A stretch of 64,000 bases of DNA from Drechmeria coniospora. Lineage: Eukaryota > Ascomycota > Sordariomycetes > Hypocreales > Ophiocordycipitaceae. A model generated the notes under the pieces. It searched no databases, had not been told where the DNA came from, and worked only from the letters and a program-made list of their open reading frames with translations. The stretch lies in contig NC_054391.1 in the NCBI RefSeq assembly GCF_001625195.1, positions 3,979,157 through 4,043,156 of the forward strand. The letters are read 5' to 3'. Positions 1-12,642 of the stretch are shown in pieces. The stretch's first letter is position 1, and the number at the start of each line of letters is the position of its first letter. The position numbers and the translations under genes are program-made.

Positions 1-1382
1 TGCTCCGTCACCATGATGGCGAGGAGCCGCTCGAGCTGGGTCGCGTTTCCGTCGCCGCGCACAATCTCTCTGCAGAGCCGGTGCGCGACGGTCGAGCCGG
101 TGGCGCTCGGCTCGTTGACGCGCGCGCCCATGGTGATGAGCAGCTTGATGACGGCACGAACGTCGCGCCAGTGCTGACTCGTCCACGGCATCTGTTCCAC
201 GGGCACGGCGCATATGAGCGGCGTCTCCGCCACGGCCGCCACCGACCGGTGGTTGACGTCTGCGCCCTTGTCGAGCAGCCGATGGATCATTTGAATCAAG
301 GTCGCCCGGCGAGCGTTCCACGTGCATGCGCTGCACTGCGTGATGGCGTACATCAGCGGCGTCCGGCCGAGGGTTGAGTCGAGGTCGACGCGGGCCCCGT
401 GCCGGATCAGCCTTTCGAACATGTCCCTGCTGCCCGCCTTGACGGCCAAGTGGAGGGCCGAGTAGCGGTGGATGGGGATGCCGGCGTCGATGCTCATGCC
501 GTGCTCGGCGAAAATGGCATCGTACACACCCCAGTCCTCGACCAGGTGGTCGGCCGTCATGGCGGCGAGGAGGTGGAAGGCCGTGATGACCTCCTCAAAC
601 GGCCGCGCCGCCCAAGAGCCGGCACTCTTCACCGCCACGTGCAGCGTCGTGTCGTGGACATGCCGCATCGGCAGGCCGTGAGCGGGCGGTACCGTCGGAC
701 GGATGCACGAAGCGAGAATGCCTTGCCCCTGTTGGGCTTCGCGACGTCGAAACTCCTCCGCTTCGGCCCTCGCGCCCGCCAGCTTGGCGGCACACGCCTT
801 GACGAGCAGCTGGACGACGGCCGTGTGCCGACAGATTAGCGGCACCATCAACGGCATCCATCGAGTGACTCTGGCAGCGTCGTGCAGCTCATCCAGCAGG
901 ATCGCGTATGCTTCGGCCTCCGGTCCGTGGAGCCTGCCTCGGCTCCTGCGCAGGAGATTGGTGTGGAAGAAGACGTCCATGCCGGAGCTCAGCGCTTGAG
1001 GGTCGGCGCCCATGCGTAGGAGCTCGTCGACCAAGGCATGTCGACCTCGGGCAGCGGCGAAGTGCAAGGCGGACGCGTACCCGTTGCGCCTCGAGCCCGC
1101 ACCGTGCACGGCGTTTACGTTGCCGCCGTGTCGTCGCGAGAGCCGTATGATTTCGAGGCCAACGTCGTCCCGCTTGCACTTCAGCGCCACCCAGCCGATG
1201 GCGTGCGAGTTGCCGACACGGGCGTCGAGCGTGTACAGTAGAGGCATGACGATGCGGTTCCACACCCTGCTGGTGCGGGCGAGCCTTGCGAGGTCGCTCA
1301 TTTCTGGAAGCTCCTCGGCGACTTGGATCATCAACTCTGGCGGCATACGCTGCGGAGTGTTCACGCAGATGCTCGGATCCAT
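1..1382 (-). CDS. F-box and ankyrin-repeat protein (partial, C-terminus outside window)
   Basis: The open frame starts at an ATG at 1382 and runs 460 codons to the left edge without a stop, so the 3' end is missing. Residues about 13-50 read as an F-box (MPPELMIQVAEEL followed by LARLARTSRVWNRIVMPLLY). Ankyrin-type repeats follow, for example SALHFAAARGRHALVDELL, YSALHLAVKAGSRDMFERLI and GRTPLMYAI. F-box proteins normally recruit substrates to SCF ubiquitin ligases, with the ankyrin array as binding surface. Fungi have many such genes and the substrate cannot be guessed. No intron is needed. The assignment to an F-box/ankyrin protein is firm; the specific role is unknown. Confidence 0.8.
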   Translation of the reverse strand, partial: MDPSICVNTPQRMPPELMIQVAEELPEMSDLARLARTSRVWNRIVMPLLYTLDARVGNSHAIGWVALKCKRDDVGLEIIRLSRRHGGNVNAVHGAGSRRNGYASALHFAAARGRHALVDELLRMGADPQALSSGMDVFFHTNLLRRSRGRLHGPEAEAYAILLDELHDAARVTRWMPLMVPLICRHTAVVQLLVKACAAKLAGARAEAEEFRRREAQQGQGILASCIRPTVPPAHGLPMRHVHDTTLHVAVKSAGSWAARPFEEVITAFHLLAAMTADHLVEDWGVYDAIFAEHGMSIDAGIPIHRYSALHLAVKAGSRDMFERLIRHGARVDLDSTLGRTPLMYAITQCSACTWNARRATLIQMIHRLLDKGADVNHRSVAAVAETPLICAVPVEQMPWTSQHWRDVRAVIKLLITMGARVNEPSATGSTVAHRLCREIVRGDGNATQLERLLAIMVTE

Positions 1383-2432
1383 GTGGAGCGACGGTAGCGA
1401 CGATACTATGTCGTGATCGTGGAAGTGATGGGTGGTGGCAGGAAGGGTAGAGGCACAACCGAGAGGGTCCCGGCAGCGAGTGACGGAAAGGAACAAGGCG
1501 AAAAGCAGCAGGTGTGCATGTACGCATTGCGAGCCGGGAAAGCCATCTATTTCTTTGAGAGGGCTCGCAGTCAAGGCAAACTGCCTCAACAGACACGCGT
1601 GTATTGGTTGCCATGCAAACAGGTCGAACCTGAACAGAACGGAACAAGACAAATCTGCACGAGCTGGACGAGCCGGCCAACTGGTGATGCAAGTGACGCG
1701 ATGGCCCGGACCAAGCTTCCGAAACATTCCCTCTGGCTATCTGCCGAGAATGGCGTGGAGAGGACTGACTGGTTGAACGAGCATCTTGTTTTCGTCGAGG
1801 ACGAGTATCAAGTATTATGTCTTCTCACCCAGCAGCGGACATGTCGGAGCCCACAGGCGGATCGCCTACTTCGGTCATTATGGATTCGGATTATTGTATA
1901 GCCCTCTTGTTACCAACTCATTTATATGGATCTGCTTCTATTTAGATTCTGGTATGTCGATAGAACTGCGTCCTGTAGTTGTGGTGTATGCCATCTAGAG
2001 GTGTATCAAACGTATGATTTACTAACTGGGACAGGGTATTAACAATATATACTGTGAGTAATTACATGTAAGTATTACTTGCGGAGTATTACTCTGTACA
2101 GAGTACTTGCGGACCTTGTAGTCCGTCCTCCGAGCCACTGGCAAGCAATAATATCCATTACTAATGCACTTACTGGTACATGCCTGGGAATACGCCCATG
2201 GCAGGCATACTTGTACTTGTAAGTACAGGAAGGTCAATTGGCAAGTAGGCCGACGGAAGCCGAGAGTAGATACTTGTAATGTAAGTATCAAGTACTTCGT
2301 ACAACTACAATACTACCGCTTCCACCTCTTGCTGTAGCTGCGCCGTACTGACTGAGGTCAAGCCAACTCCAAGCTCCTCTGCCAACTTCATCTCCATCAT
2401 CTGCTTCCTCTCCACCAAGCAACCTGGCAGAT
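1383..2432. other. Intergenic spacer, divergent promoters
   Basis: This lies between the divergently transcribed F-box/ankyrin and enoyl-CoA hydratase genes. The part from about 1900 to 2330 is AT-rich and full of short GTACTTGTA/GTATTAC-like words. I see no RNA gene or convincing ORF. Pyrimidine-rich sequence at about 2340-2430 fits the 5' leader of the downstream gene. Confidence 0.6.
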
Positions 2433-3461
2433 ATGGCTCCCCGTCTGCGCCTCGCCTCTCTCGTGGTCCCTCCCCTTCGGCGCTTCTACACGGCCGCCTC
2501 CTCGGGCGAACCGCTCATCCGCGTCACCAACCTACCAGCTCCGGGCTCCGGTCACGTCCGCGTCCTCGAGCTCAACCGGCCCAAAGCTCGCAACGCCATC
2601 TCCAGAGCCTTGCTCGCCTCGCTGCGCGCCGAGGTCGATGACGTGCACGCTCAGTATGCCTCTGACGGCCAGGAGGTGAAGGGGGTGGCGGATGCGGAGC
2701 TTGGACCTACGCGGGTCCTCGTCGTCGCGAGCGCCGTCGACACCTGCTTCTGCGCCGGCGCCGACCTCAAGGAGCGTCGCAGCTTCACCCCCCAAGAGTA
2801 CGCACGCAGCAGGCACAAATTCACCCCGTGCCCTGGCTAGTTCCGCGTTTCCTCGCCCGTGTCTGCGCTGACGAGCCTTGGCAGCACCGCCGACTTCCTC
2901 ACCTCGCTCAATGCCACCTTCACCTCCCTCGCCAACCTCCCCGTGCCCTCCATCTCCGCCATCTCCTCCCTCGCCCTCGGAGGCGGCCTCGAGCTCGCCC
3001 TGTCAACCCACTTCCGCGTCCTATCCTCCAACGCCACCGTCGGCCTGCCTGAGAGCCGCCTGGCCATCATCCCCGGCGCCGGCGGCACCTTTCGCCTCCC
3101 CGCCCTCATTGGCCTCGGCCGTGCCCGTGACCTAATCCTCACCGGCCGCCGCGTCGCCGCCGCCGAGGCCTACTTTCTCGGCATCGCCGACCGTCTCGTC
3201 GAGGTCGTACCCGAGGACGAGAGAGACGCCTCTGATCTCCTGGACAAGGCCAGAAAGGCGGCCCTCTCCGAGGCCGTTCGCCTGGCCAACGAGATCTGCG
3301 AAGGCGGCCCCGTCGCCATCCGGGCCGGTCTGCAGGCCGTCGCCTGGGCAAGGCCCGAGAAGGAGGCCGAAATGTACCAGCGTGTTGTCGCAACTGACGA
3401 CAGAAACGAGGCCCTCCACGCATTCCAGGAAAAGAGGAAGCCAGTCTACAAGGGTAGGTAA
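2433..3461 (+). CDS. Mitochondrial enoyl-CoA hydratase/methylglutaconyl-CoA hydratase-like protein
   Basis: This is a two-exon gene, 2433-2797 and 2885-3461, with an 87-nt intron (GTACGC...GGCAG). The joined frame gives 313 aa. Residues 1-25 are basic and hydrophobic with no acidic residue (RLRLASLVVPPLRRFYTAAS), which looks like a mitochondrial presequence. The crotonase fold is clear: LELNRPKARNAIS, CFCAGADLKERRSF (first oxyanion-hole segment), SSLALGGGLELALSTHFRV (second oxyanion segment), and GLPESRLAIIPGAGGTFRLP with the catalytic-acid region. The ADLKER segment and overall layout resemble AUH, the RNA-binding 3-methylglutaconyl-CoA hydratase of leucine breakdown. General enoyl-CoA hydratase activity is the alternative. 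The gene converges on the Ubp2-type gene. Confidence 0.85.
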
Positions 3462-3770
3462 ATACCGAGGCCGTGTACATACTTGACACGTACCATGCCG
3501 GAGCTCAGTCTCGGACGCATATGCGAGCCAGTTGGCAAAGAAATCGTCTCATCCTCCTTCATCACCTTCGACACAATCCCCTTTCTATATTCTCTACAGA
3601 TACCCAGCCAGTGGTGCGCTGCGTAGAACGCTGTCATAATCTGCCCATGTATGCGATGCCGATGCAATGAGCTCTCAAGTCCACGCTTGCTCACGATAAT
3701 CACACCTCTGCGAAGCTTCGTCGTTCCATCTGCCCGGCCCGACGCGCCTTGCAAACCTTGTCGGGACTTC
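3462..3770. other. Intergenic spacer between convergent genes
   Basis: About 309 bp between the stop codons of the hydratase (+) and the deubiquitinase (-). It probably holds both 3' UTRs. No ORF, RNA gene or repeat was recognised. Confidence 0.5.
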
Positions 3771-6700
3771 TCACTCGATGCGATATTCTGGAGATGGCTG
3801 AAGGTCGGCGACGGCCTCGCGCCGGCCATTCTCTGCGTCCAACACCTTCACGTCCCCATCCCTGTCCACGACGACGGCGTCCGACGCCGCCGTCTCTCCT
3901 TCGCCTTCGGGTCCGGCTGGCTGTCGCTGTCGCTTCGGCACGTCGACGTACTTCTCCTTGTCCTCGTCGCGGACGTAGCAGAGAAAGTATGGCTCGCCGC
4001 TCGTGCTCAGCTTACTGAGCACCTCGGCCGTGTCCTTGTTCTCCTCCACCGCCTCATCGTTGTACGAACGCCACACTCGGTCTTCGAAATCGCAGATCCA
4101 GACCCAGTAGTGACCGGACATCAGCTGTCCCCTGTGACAGATGACTGCGTGGAGACGGTAGGGCACGCTCGTCATGCTGTCGTGTCGCTCCTCCAGTCGC
4201 TTTTCCAAATGCTGCAGCTCCTTGGCGACCATGTCTTGGATGGCGGCATCCGTGTCCCGTACGTCAAAGGGCTCGGCGAGCCTCCCCGGCGCCGGCTCGT
4301 TCTGAAGCTCGACGTCGTCGCTAGACGTGTCATGGCCAGGCTGGACGAGGAGATAGTCATGCCCGATCGGTCCATCAAAATCCCACGCATCTTCGGCGAG
4401 GCTGACGTAGCTCTCACGGTTGTGGTTCTCATCCGCGCCCGTCGCCGCTTCCCATTCGTCGGCTCCATTGATGCGGTTGTTGATGAAGTCCATGTACGCC
4501 GGCATCTTGACAATGTTTGCGTATGACTGGTCGGCCTCGGCGCGTGAGATTAGGACCTTGACGTCGGCAATGCGCTCCGTGAGGGTCCAATCCTCGACGC
4601 GCCGCCGGAATACTGGAGAGTCGTGGGGCGCATCCATGTAACGATCGAGGTACAATATTTCCGGAATCACCACTGGGTTCCCGTTCTTCCTGCCCGTCGA
4701 TTGCGAACGCTGAATGAGCACGTGGAGAACCGGCGGCAACGTCTTGATGGCCGTGTATCTGGACAACTTGCTGTCTTCGAGCATCTGTTGGTCGAAATTA
4801 CGCCCCAGCGCATCGTAGAGGGAGCACGGTCCGTCCGGCGCGGGAAAGGCCGTGATGGAGCGGTCGAAGCTGATCTCGTTCTGGTAGGAGCCGTCGCCAA
4901 ACTTTTTTGTGTAGTTGACCGTGGTGACGAAAAAGGTTTCCATAATCTTCTCCATCTGTATGCCCGTCTTCTCGTCAGTCGAGCTTGGCCGAATCGCCGC
5001 CTGCAGGCGGTTGATGATGCTTCCCATGACCTCCTCGACATCTTGCTGGTCTGTTCCGGATGACCGTGACTGGTGCTCGAGCGCGTTGAGCACTTTTTGA
5101 TCGACCGTCAAGGGTACGGCATCATCGGCCATGGCAACGTCGCTGTTCGCCCGGTCAACACCGTCATCCGGCGCTTCGGACATCTGCTGCGAGGTAGGGC
5201 GGTCCTCCTGCTCAGCATCCGTCATCTTGATATCCTTGGAATGCACCGAATCCGCCACGGAGCCTGCCGTAATGTCCTGCCGAAGCGGAACGGTCTCCAC
5301 CTTTTCGTACGAGCGGTCCGATTTCGCATCGTCGTGGTCGACCAATGTCCTCGAACTTGAGTTGCTGGCGACGTCCATGGACTCGGGTAAACCTGTCGCG
5401 GCGAAGGGGGCCATGCCGACATCCTCATCGGGCTTTGGAATCGCCGGCGACGGGCGGGCCGGAAGGGGCGGAGGTTGGGCTGCCGCTGGCGTTTCGGACG
5501 ACTGCCTGGGACTTTGAAGAAGCGTATGCGTCGACAGCAGGACGGCGTTGGCTAGACGCTGGGATGGCCTGGTGGCTGCTTGGTCCGAGGTTTGCAGGTT
5601 GTGGAACAACGTGGCCAGCTCTTGAACAACTATTCACACGTCAACCGACCCTGTCGCATAGCGTCAACCCGCGGGAGACTTACAAGCTTGCGCCACCACC
5701 GCCTCGCCGCGGTCCATTTGCATCTTGTTGCCGCCCAGTCGACGTGCTCTGATGCTCTCGTCGGTGAGATCGAGGCGCGAGTCATCATAGTTGAGCACGA
5801 CCTCTCGGATTGGCTTTACCGTAAACAGGTACTGCAAAAGACTGTTCAGGTAACACGTGTTCCCAATGTTGTTCAGGCCAACAGGGAGGGTCCAGTCGAC
5901 CGGCTGCCGTGACTTGGCACCATACGTCGCAACGCCGCTGGAATGTCGCAACTCGAGGGCTGCCTGCTTCAGTGTTGGGGAGTTGGTGTTGTCGGCAATA
6001 GCATCGAGCGCGTCGAGGTACACCTCTTTTTCCTGGACGCTTGTGCCACCCTCAAGCTTGCGACTTGTCAGCAGAATGATGCAGTACGGGAACACCCAGG
6101 CTCAGGTTGGCAGCGCAGGACAAACGACCAGCAGGAGCTTTCGCGTTCCAGGGGCATTCGCGGCGATGAACTCACCTTGCTCTTGGCGGTATCAGCTGCG
6201 AGCTGCCAGGTAACATCTGGGCTGGCCAGGCCGAGGATCGCACAGGCCGTCTCCAACGACATCTTGGGGTCGGATTCCATCAGGAGAGCAGCCTGATACA
6301 TGTCGTCCGAGGAGGCTCCAGCAATGAGCAGCAACATGGAGCGCGCCGTGGCGGCCTCCGCGGGGTCCCTCGACAGCTTCTGCCGAAAGGCTTCTATCAC
6401 GGCGTCGGAGCTGTGGTTGTTGGACGGGTGGAGATCGAGGAAGGTCAAGGCCTGGAACAGAACACCGTCGTCGTCGGGTGCGGCCGGTTGCTGGAGCTGG
6501 TTGTCGAAGACGGAAGATTGCATGATGGCATACTTGGAAAGCAGCTCGTCGTTGGCGTCGTTGGCCACTCCCATGAGCGCCTCGACCAACTCTTTCCTCC
6601 GAATGGGGATCAGATCCCACTGACGCTTGTATGCGTTGACGACAATCTCGCGGCCCTGACCTGGAAGCACGCCCAACAGCAACTTATATCGTTCCGTGTC

Positions 6701-7876
6701 GACCAGTGGATCCGACCCAACGTTGGGCACTTCCTCGCACTGCAGGTTGGCGTGCAACGCCGGCGCGCACAAGCTTGGCTCGCCAACCTGCGCAGCCATG
6801 TGAATTAGGCACTGGACCTCGGCCCGGACATCCTCCAAGTAGGCACGATAGGTTCCAAATTCCGTCGTGCCCGAGGGGCCACCGGGCGGAGGCGGGACGG
6901 TCGGCGTAAAGACACCCTCGTCCACGCCGTCCTGGAGGTTGACATGATCTGTAAACTCGAGCTCATGAAATATTTTGGTGCAGCGAGACCCGAAGAGCAC
7001 GGCAAACCGTTTGTTTCTCTTCGATATGCTGCGAGCGTCGGACGGGCCGGACTCGAGAAGGTTTTTGAGATACGTGTTCAAATTCACGGGTGCCTGGGTG
7101 GCCCAGTCGTCCGTGGCGCCCTCGTATCGAGTCGGCTCTCTCTCCTTGGACGCTTTCAGCTGCTCCAGTATGGCCGCCTCGTCCACCAAGAGATTTACCC
7201 ACCAAGGTGGCATGCGGGGTGCCGAGACCTCAAGGGTGACCTGGAAGGTGCACGGCGGCGCCGAGCAGACGAGGGTATTGCTGAAGAGGACCGGGTAATA
7301 TTTTCCGTGGTGGCGAGAGACGTTTTCATCCTCGACGACGGGCCGTACAGATACAAGGTGGTGCCAGGGAAAGTCATTGTCTCGCAATGGCCATCGGGAC
7401 TGTGTCGGGCAGCACAGTTCGCCCACATGAAGCTCGTCCCAAGCCATGCTGAAGACGAAGTGGAATCGGCAGTCGAGGCATATCGCCGATAGGACCTGAG
7501 TAGACGGTGCGGAGAAGCTCTGGTTGCCATTGATGACAAGCCGATGGGCGTGATTTCGAGGGTAGCTGCCACCGTCGTTGCCGTTCAAGGCGACGTCGAA
7601 GGTTTCGCAGTTGACATATCTATTGTTGATGACTTCGTATATCCATCTACTCGGGTGCATTCCTAGGCGGCTTGTCAGGATGCCGCAGAACGGACGGCCG
7701 ATCCGGACGGGAGGGGGGCAGAGCCGAGGTGGCTTACCAGCAGCCTTTTCCAGCAGCGATTTCATGGCCGTCATGTTGTGTGCAATAAACTCCGTCTTGG
7801 TTGTGCCTGGTAGCGACGTGTAGGAGATGGAGTCCTGGTCCTGGTCCTGGGACCTCAGGCTGTACGGTCCCGACAT
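3771..7876 (-). CDS. ubp2: Ubiquitin carboxyl-terminal hydrolase, Ubp2-type
   Basis: Four exons join cleanly: 7876-7738, 7662-6176, 6056-5684 and 5629-3771, giving 1285 aa, close to yeast Ubp2. The introns are 75, 119 and 54 nt with GTAAGC, GTGAGT and GTAAGT donors and CTGAC-type branch sites. The 75-nt first intron keeps frame and would be missed by simple ORF calling. The USP cysteine box is GLNNIGNTCYLNSLLQYLF (Cys about 610). The histidine box is GQLMSGHYWVWICDFED (His about 1174), followed by WRSYND. The long N-terminal part, with several Cys pairs, and the split catalytic domain match the Ubp2 subfamily, which trims K63-linked ubiquitin and opposes Rsp5. The start is uncertain: 7876 is the first in-frame ATG, but the frame stays open upstream to about 8023, so a 5' exon is possible. 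Confidence 0.85.
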
Positions 7877-9586
7877 CGGGCAGGATGGGGATGGCGAACC
7901 GCGTGTTCTCAAGACACCTCCTGCTGGGACCGGAGCAGGGTGTTCGCTTCGAGATGCTTCGCAAGGGGTATTCGAGAACACAGGTGCCGAGACTTGCGGT
8001 TGTTGCGTTTGGAAGGAAGCCAAGTAGGCTCGTGCGTAGCTTTGATGCTCCGTGTCGGGTGCGCATGAACAATGGACGGGCAGAACAGGACAGTCGATCG
8101 TCTGCCGTTCTCGGCGACTAGGCAGCTACAACGTCGAGTCTCGTGTGGCCGGTACTGGCATTTTCGGATGCGCAAGCAAGTGGATGACGGATGAAAGGCG
8201 CAGGCGGGCGGGTGATGCGTACGTCGGGCCTGGAGGGCTGCAAAGTCGATGGGTGGATGGAAGAGCTGAGCAGGTGTGTGGGAAAAGGCGGCGAAGTGAC
8301 GACGCCTTGTTGGTGACGCAACTTGGCAACCACGGCGGGATGATCTTGGCGCTTGCCCGACACTGGCTTGGTGACTACGGCAGCGTACAGTACAGAACAA
8401 TGAGCGATGACTAAGCGTGTGCGGCCCTTTGGTTGCGTTCGTCACATAAGTACGTAATTAAGCATATTACTTACTATTACGGTAATAATATTTTCACTAT
8501 TCCGTACCTAGCAACACTACCTACTCCGTACCTAGCAATACTACTCCGTAATACCTATCAATAATAATACATCTCCGCACCGAGTACGGAGTACCCAGCA
8601 ACACATTGTCGCCTCGCACACTCTTTGGAGGACATAAATCAAGCAGGGACCGGTGGTTCTGCTGCAAACTAATTTTCCCGCAAAATAAGCACTTGTACTG
8701 TGCTTAGTATCCGTGCGTGATATTTTTCGTGGAACTGCTCAGTCCATGTGAACGGGAATCGAACATGTGAGAGAGTGCCTCGTGGCTTTGCAAAGAGTGC
8801 GAGTCTCAACCATGTCCAGCATTTGTTGCTATTTAGAACTTTGCTCCATCCTTTCGTTTAACAGAGTCTCTCATAATGCCTACATTGTAGCATGTCGGAT
8901 GTGATAAGTGATCTAGATACCCTGGTGAAAAATGATTGAAATGCTCTTTCCCTTATCCACATAGCTGCTATCGGCTATATCATCACGTTGGGACTTATCT
9001 ATAGGGGTCGGTCTAGGGTAATGAAATGTGAATAGCAACATAATATACTCCGTATGTATACTACTCAACTCGTGCTCACTCGGCGGTTCACGGAAATTCC
9101 ATTCTCTACCCACTAATAATAATTGTGCTTGTACTGTACTTATACTGTACATGCATATATGTAAGCATGGGGGGATTAACAGGCCGTGCTTCTATGGTGT
9201 CATCTGCCACCGAAATCGCAAGAGCGACTGAGCTTGTCCTTTTACTTCTCAACACCGGATAAATGACTGCATCGCCAACCACCATGCTAGAGTCGACGAA
9301 TTTGGGATTCATTCGGTAGTCTTGTTGGGGTGCGAGGTTACTTGAATAAGAGCACCCTTGACGTTCGTTGCCTTATCGTCTCGTCAAAGCCACCTTGACG
9401 CTGCTTCTGCGTCTTGTCCCACAGCTCGGACTCCGAGCGAGCTTCCACGAAGACACCTACCTGCCCCGCCTCGTCACCTTTTCCTCTGCCCTCTCTCCCC
9501 CACCATCAACAACAAATTGAGCATTGCTGTTACCGTCTTCGTACGTGGCCGCGAGAAATAATACAAAGCAAAACCGCGTCTCAAAT
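7877..9586. other. Intergenic spacer, divergent promoters
   Basis: 1.7 kb between the divergent deubiquitinase and hydantoinase genes. From about 8440 to 9130 it is AT-rich with several ACTCCGTA/TACGGAGT words (8523, 8543, 8584, 9047). A CT-rich stretch at 9360-9500 looks like a 5' leader. No gene is supported. Confidence 0.6.
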
Positions 9587-12500
9587 ATGGTCGAGGCCAA
9601 GGATGCAAGGCGCCTCCGGATCGGGGTCGATGTCGGCGGCACCAATACCGACGGTGTGATCCTTGATCCTCAGGCTGCGTCGACACCTGGCAAAGGCATC
9701 TTAGCATGGCACAAGGCCCCGACGACGGCAAACCCCAGCGACGGTATCAACAATGTCATCGATGCCATGTTCCAGTCCGCCAAGATCAGCCCCAACGAAG
9801 TGGCCAGCGTCACGATTGGCACCACGCACTTTGTGAATGCCGTTGTCGAAAGAGACGCAGCCCGACTGTCCAAAGTGGCTGTTGTGCGGCTCTGCGGTCC
9901 CTTTTCGAAGCACGTTCCTCCCTGCGTCGACTGGCCAGACGATATGAGGCAGCTGATTCTCGGTCACTCCTCGCTGCTCAAGGGGGGACTCGAAGTCGAC
10001 GGCACCGTCATCTCGGACATTGACCCGGCTCAGATCAGAGAAGAGTGTGCTGCGATCCGCAGCAAGGGCATCAAAAGCATCGTCGTCAACGGCGTCTTCA
10101 GTCCCATCGACATTGTCGAGTTGCAAGAGGAGCGAGCGGCCGAGATCATCAAGGCAGAGTTGCCGGACTGTGACGTCGTTTGCTCCAAAGACATAGCCAA
10201 TCTGGGATTTCTAGAGCGTGAAAACGCATCCATTCTGAACGCATCCATTCTCGCCTTTGCCAGAATGACCATCAGGTCGTTTCAAGAGCCCTTCAAGACG
10301 CTCGGCCTGCGCTGCCCCATCTTCTTCACGCAAAATGACGGCACCGTGTTGACGGGAGACGGGGCAGCGCGACTTCCCATACGTACATTTTCAAGTGGTC
10401 CTACGAACAGCATGAGGGGTGCTGCCTTCCTGGCCCATGGGATGTTGTCCGAGGCGGTCATGGTCGTGGACATTGGCGGAACGACAACCGACGTGGGGCT
10501 GCTGCAAGCCAACGGTTTTCCACGTCAACAGGCGGCATACAGCGAGCTCGCCGGGATCCGCATGAACTTTTCCTGCCCCGACGTGAAAAGTATCGGTCTT
10601 GGAGGGGGCTCCGTTGTTCGAACAAACGATCCACTCACCATCGGACCGGACAGTATCGGCCGCAAACTAACACAAGACTCGCTCGTGTTTGGTGGCAATG
10701 TTCTCACGGCAACGGACTGCACCGTACAGACAAAGCTGCATCTTGATGTAGGCGACGGAAGTCTCGTCAAAGGAATTCTGAGCGCAGAAGAATGTGAAGC
10801 TTTCCAGGACCTTGTCCGACGGAAGCTTGAAAAGGCCATTGATACGATGAAGACATCGCCCGATGAAATACCCGTCCTCCTCGTTGGCGGCGGTGCGGTC
10901 ATCGCGCCGGACGAGTTGAAGGGGGCCAGCAGAGTCCTAAAACCGAAATGGTCGCAGGTTGCGAACGCAATCGGTGCTGCCGTCGCTAGGGTAAGTGTCG
11001 TGGTGGACACGGTGCAGTCCACCGAGACGAGGTCAACGAGTGAGTGGTTCGAGGAAGTCAGCCAGCGGGCCATTCAAAAAACCATCGCTGCTGGCGCCCT
11101 GCCGTCTTCGGTGGAGGTGGTCGAGAAGGATGCTCTCCCGCTCCAAGTAAGTAACGTACGGAACAAAATGTGCCATGTACCGTTCTCACAAGCATGCAGT
11201 ATATTGCTCACAAGACACGCTTCATCGTTCGTGCGGCTGGCGATTTCGATCCCTCGAGGAGCCACTCGGCCTTGCTGCTCCCCGAACAGTCCTCCGGTGG
11301 ACCCCAAAATACGAGCGAGTTCGAGAACACGGCGAACAGAGTCCCTGCTGAGGTATTCACCGCCAAGGCGAGTCAGGAGCTTGACCTTTACGCATATCGG
11401 CCCAAGGTCGTGAACAGAGTATGGTACGTTTCAGAGACCGATTTGAGCTGGATCACGACAGGCTGCTATATCCTCGGTACCGGGGGCGGCGGCTCCCCGT
11501 ACTCGTCCATGATCCGTCTGCGGTCGGACCTGCGTAAAGGAGCCATCGTTCGCATCGTACACCCGCACGATTTGAAGGATGATGACCAGGTTGGCTGCGG
11601 CGGTGGCGTTGGCAGCCCGACGGTGGGCATCGAGAAGTTGGCGGCGGACGAGCTGATGGAAGCGCAAAACGAACTCTACAAAATATGCCCTCGTCCAGCC
11701 ACGCACATGATTGCCATTGAGATCGGCGGCGCCAATGGCCTTGGAGGGATGCAGCTTGCGGCGAGCAGCTACATGAACGTTCCCGCCGTCGACGGCGACT
11801 GGATGGGTCGCGCGTACCCAACAAAGTGGCAGACGACGCCGGTGGTGTTCAACGAGAGAAGCCCGATCTGGTCCCCCATCTCGATGTCGGACGGAAACGG
11901 CAATGTCGTCGTCATGCCCAAGGCGAGCTCGGACAGGCAAGTCGAGCGCATCATGCGCGCGGCACTTTGCGAAATGGGGTCCCACACAGGCTGCGCAGAA
12001 GCGCCCGTGTCGGGAGCCGAGACAAAGCGTTGGGTGGTGGAACACACGATATCGCAATCCTGGAGGATCGGAAGGGCCGTCGCTCGTGCGAGAAGAGAGA
12101 ATCGCGTCGACAACGTGGCCGAGACGATCATCGAAGAATGCGGCGGCAGGAGTGCCGGCAAAGTGTTGTGGAAGGGAAAGATTATCGGTGTGGAACGACG
12201 TCTGAGATCCGGCTACGTCTACGGTGAGTGCATGATCGAGGGTGCTAATGTCAGAGGAGACGATGTGCCTACCGCCCGAGGCAAGACCGAACCGTCCTTC
12301 CAGGGGATCATCAAGATTCCCTTCAAGAACGAAAACATTGCCGTTCTCCGCATGGGCAAAGCGAGCGGAGAGGAGGAGCAAGCGGACGTGCTTGCGATTG
12401 TGCCGGATCTCATCACCGTCATCGACGCGCACAATGGCGAGGCGATTGGAACGCCAGAGTACAGGTACGGCTTGCTCGTCGTCGTCCTGGGTCTTGCGGC

Positions 12501-12642
12501 TAGCGACAAGTGGACGTCAACAGAGCGAGGGATCCAGCTCGGAGGACCAGAGAGCTTCGGCTTCGACCACCTCAAGTACACCCCCTTGGGCGTTTTCGAG
12601 AAGCCAAAGAGTGTGATTGATGAGTATGACGAGCAATCTTGA
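9587..12642 (+). CDS. Hydantoinase/oxoprolinase family protein with DUF917 domain
   Basis: Two exons, 9587-11146 and 11200-12642, with a 53-nt intron (GTAAGT...GCAG). The product is 1000 aa. The N-terminal half is a hydantoinase-A/ROK-like ATPase fold: RIGVDVGGTNTDGVILD near residue 12, VMVVDIGGTTTDVGLL near 290, and SIGLGGGSVV. The C-terminal half is DUF917: ITTGCYILGTGGGGSPY, NGLGGMQLAASS, AVDGDWMGRAYP and MPKASSD, ending in a conserved GIQLGGPESFGFDH segment. Family members hydrolyse cyclic amides such as hydantoins or 5-oxoproline using ATP. The natural substrate of this fungal two-domain form is not known to me. It lies on the same strand as the transporter and NRPS but 3.6 kb away, so cluster membership is open. 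Confidence 0.88.

Noticed and set aside
889..1692. 267-codon open frame (-)
   Set aside because: Overlaps the F-box/ankyrin gene in another frame and has Arg/Pro-rich shadow composition.
8730..8820. tRNA-like segment on the minus strand (CTTTGCAAAG and TTCGATTCC)
   Set aside because: It has an anticodon-like loop and a T-loop-like word, but the T stem and acceptor stem do not pair. Chance similarity is more likely.
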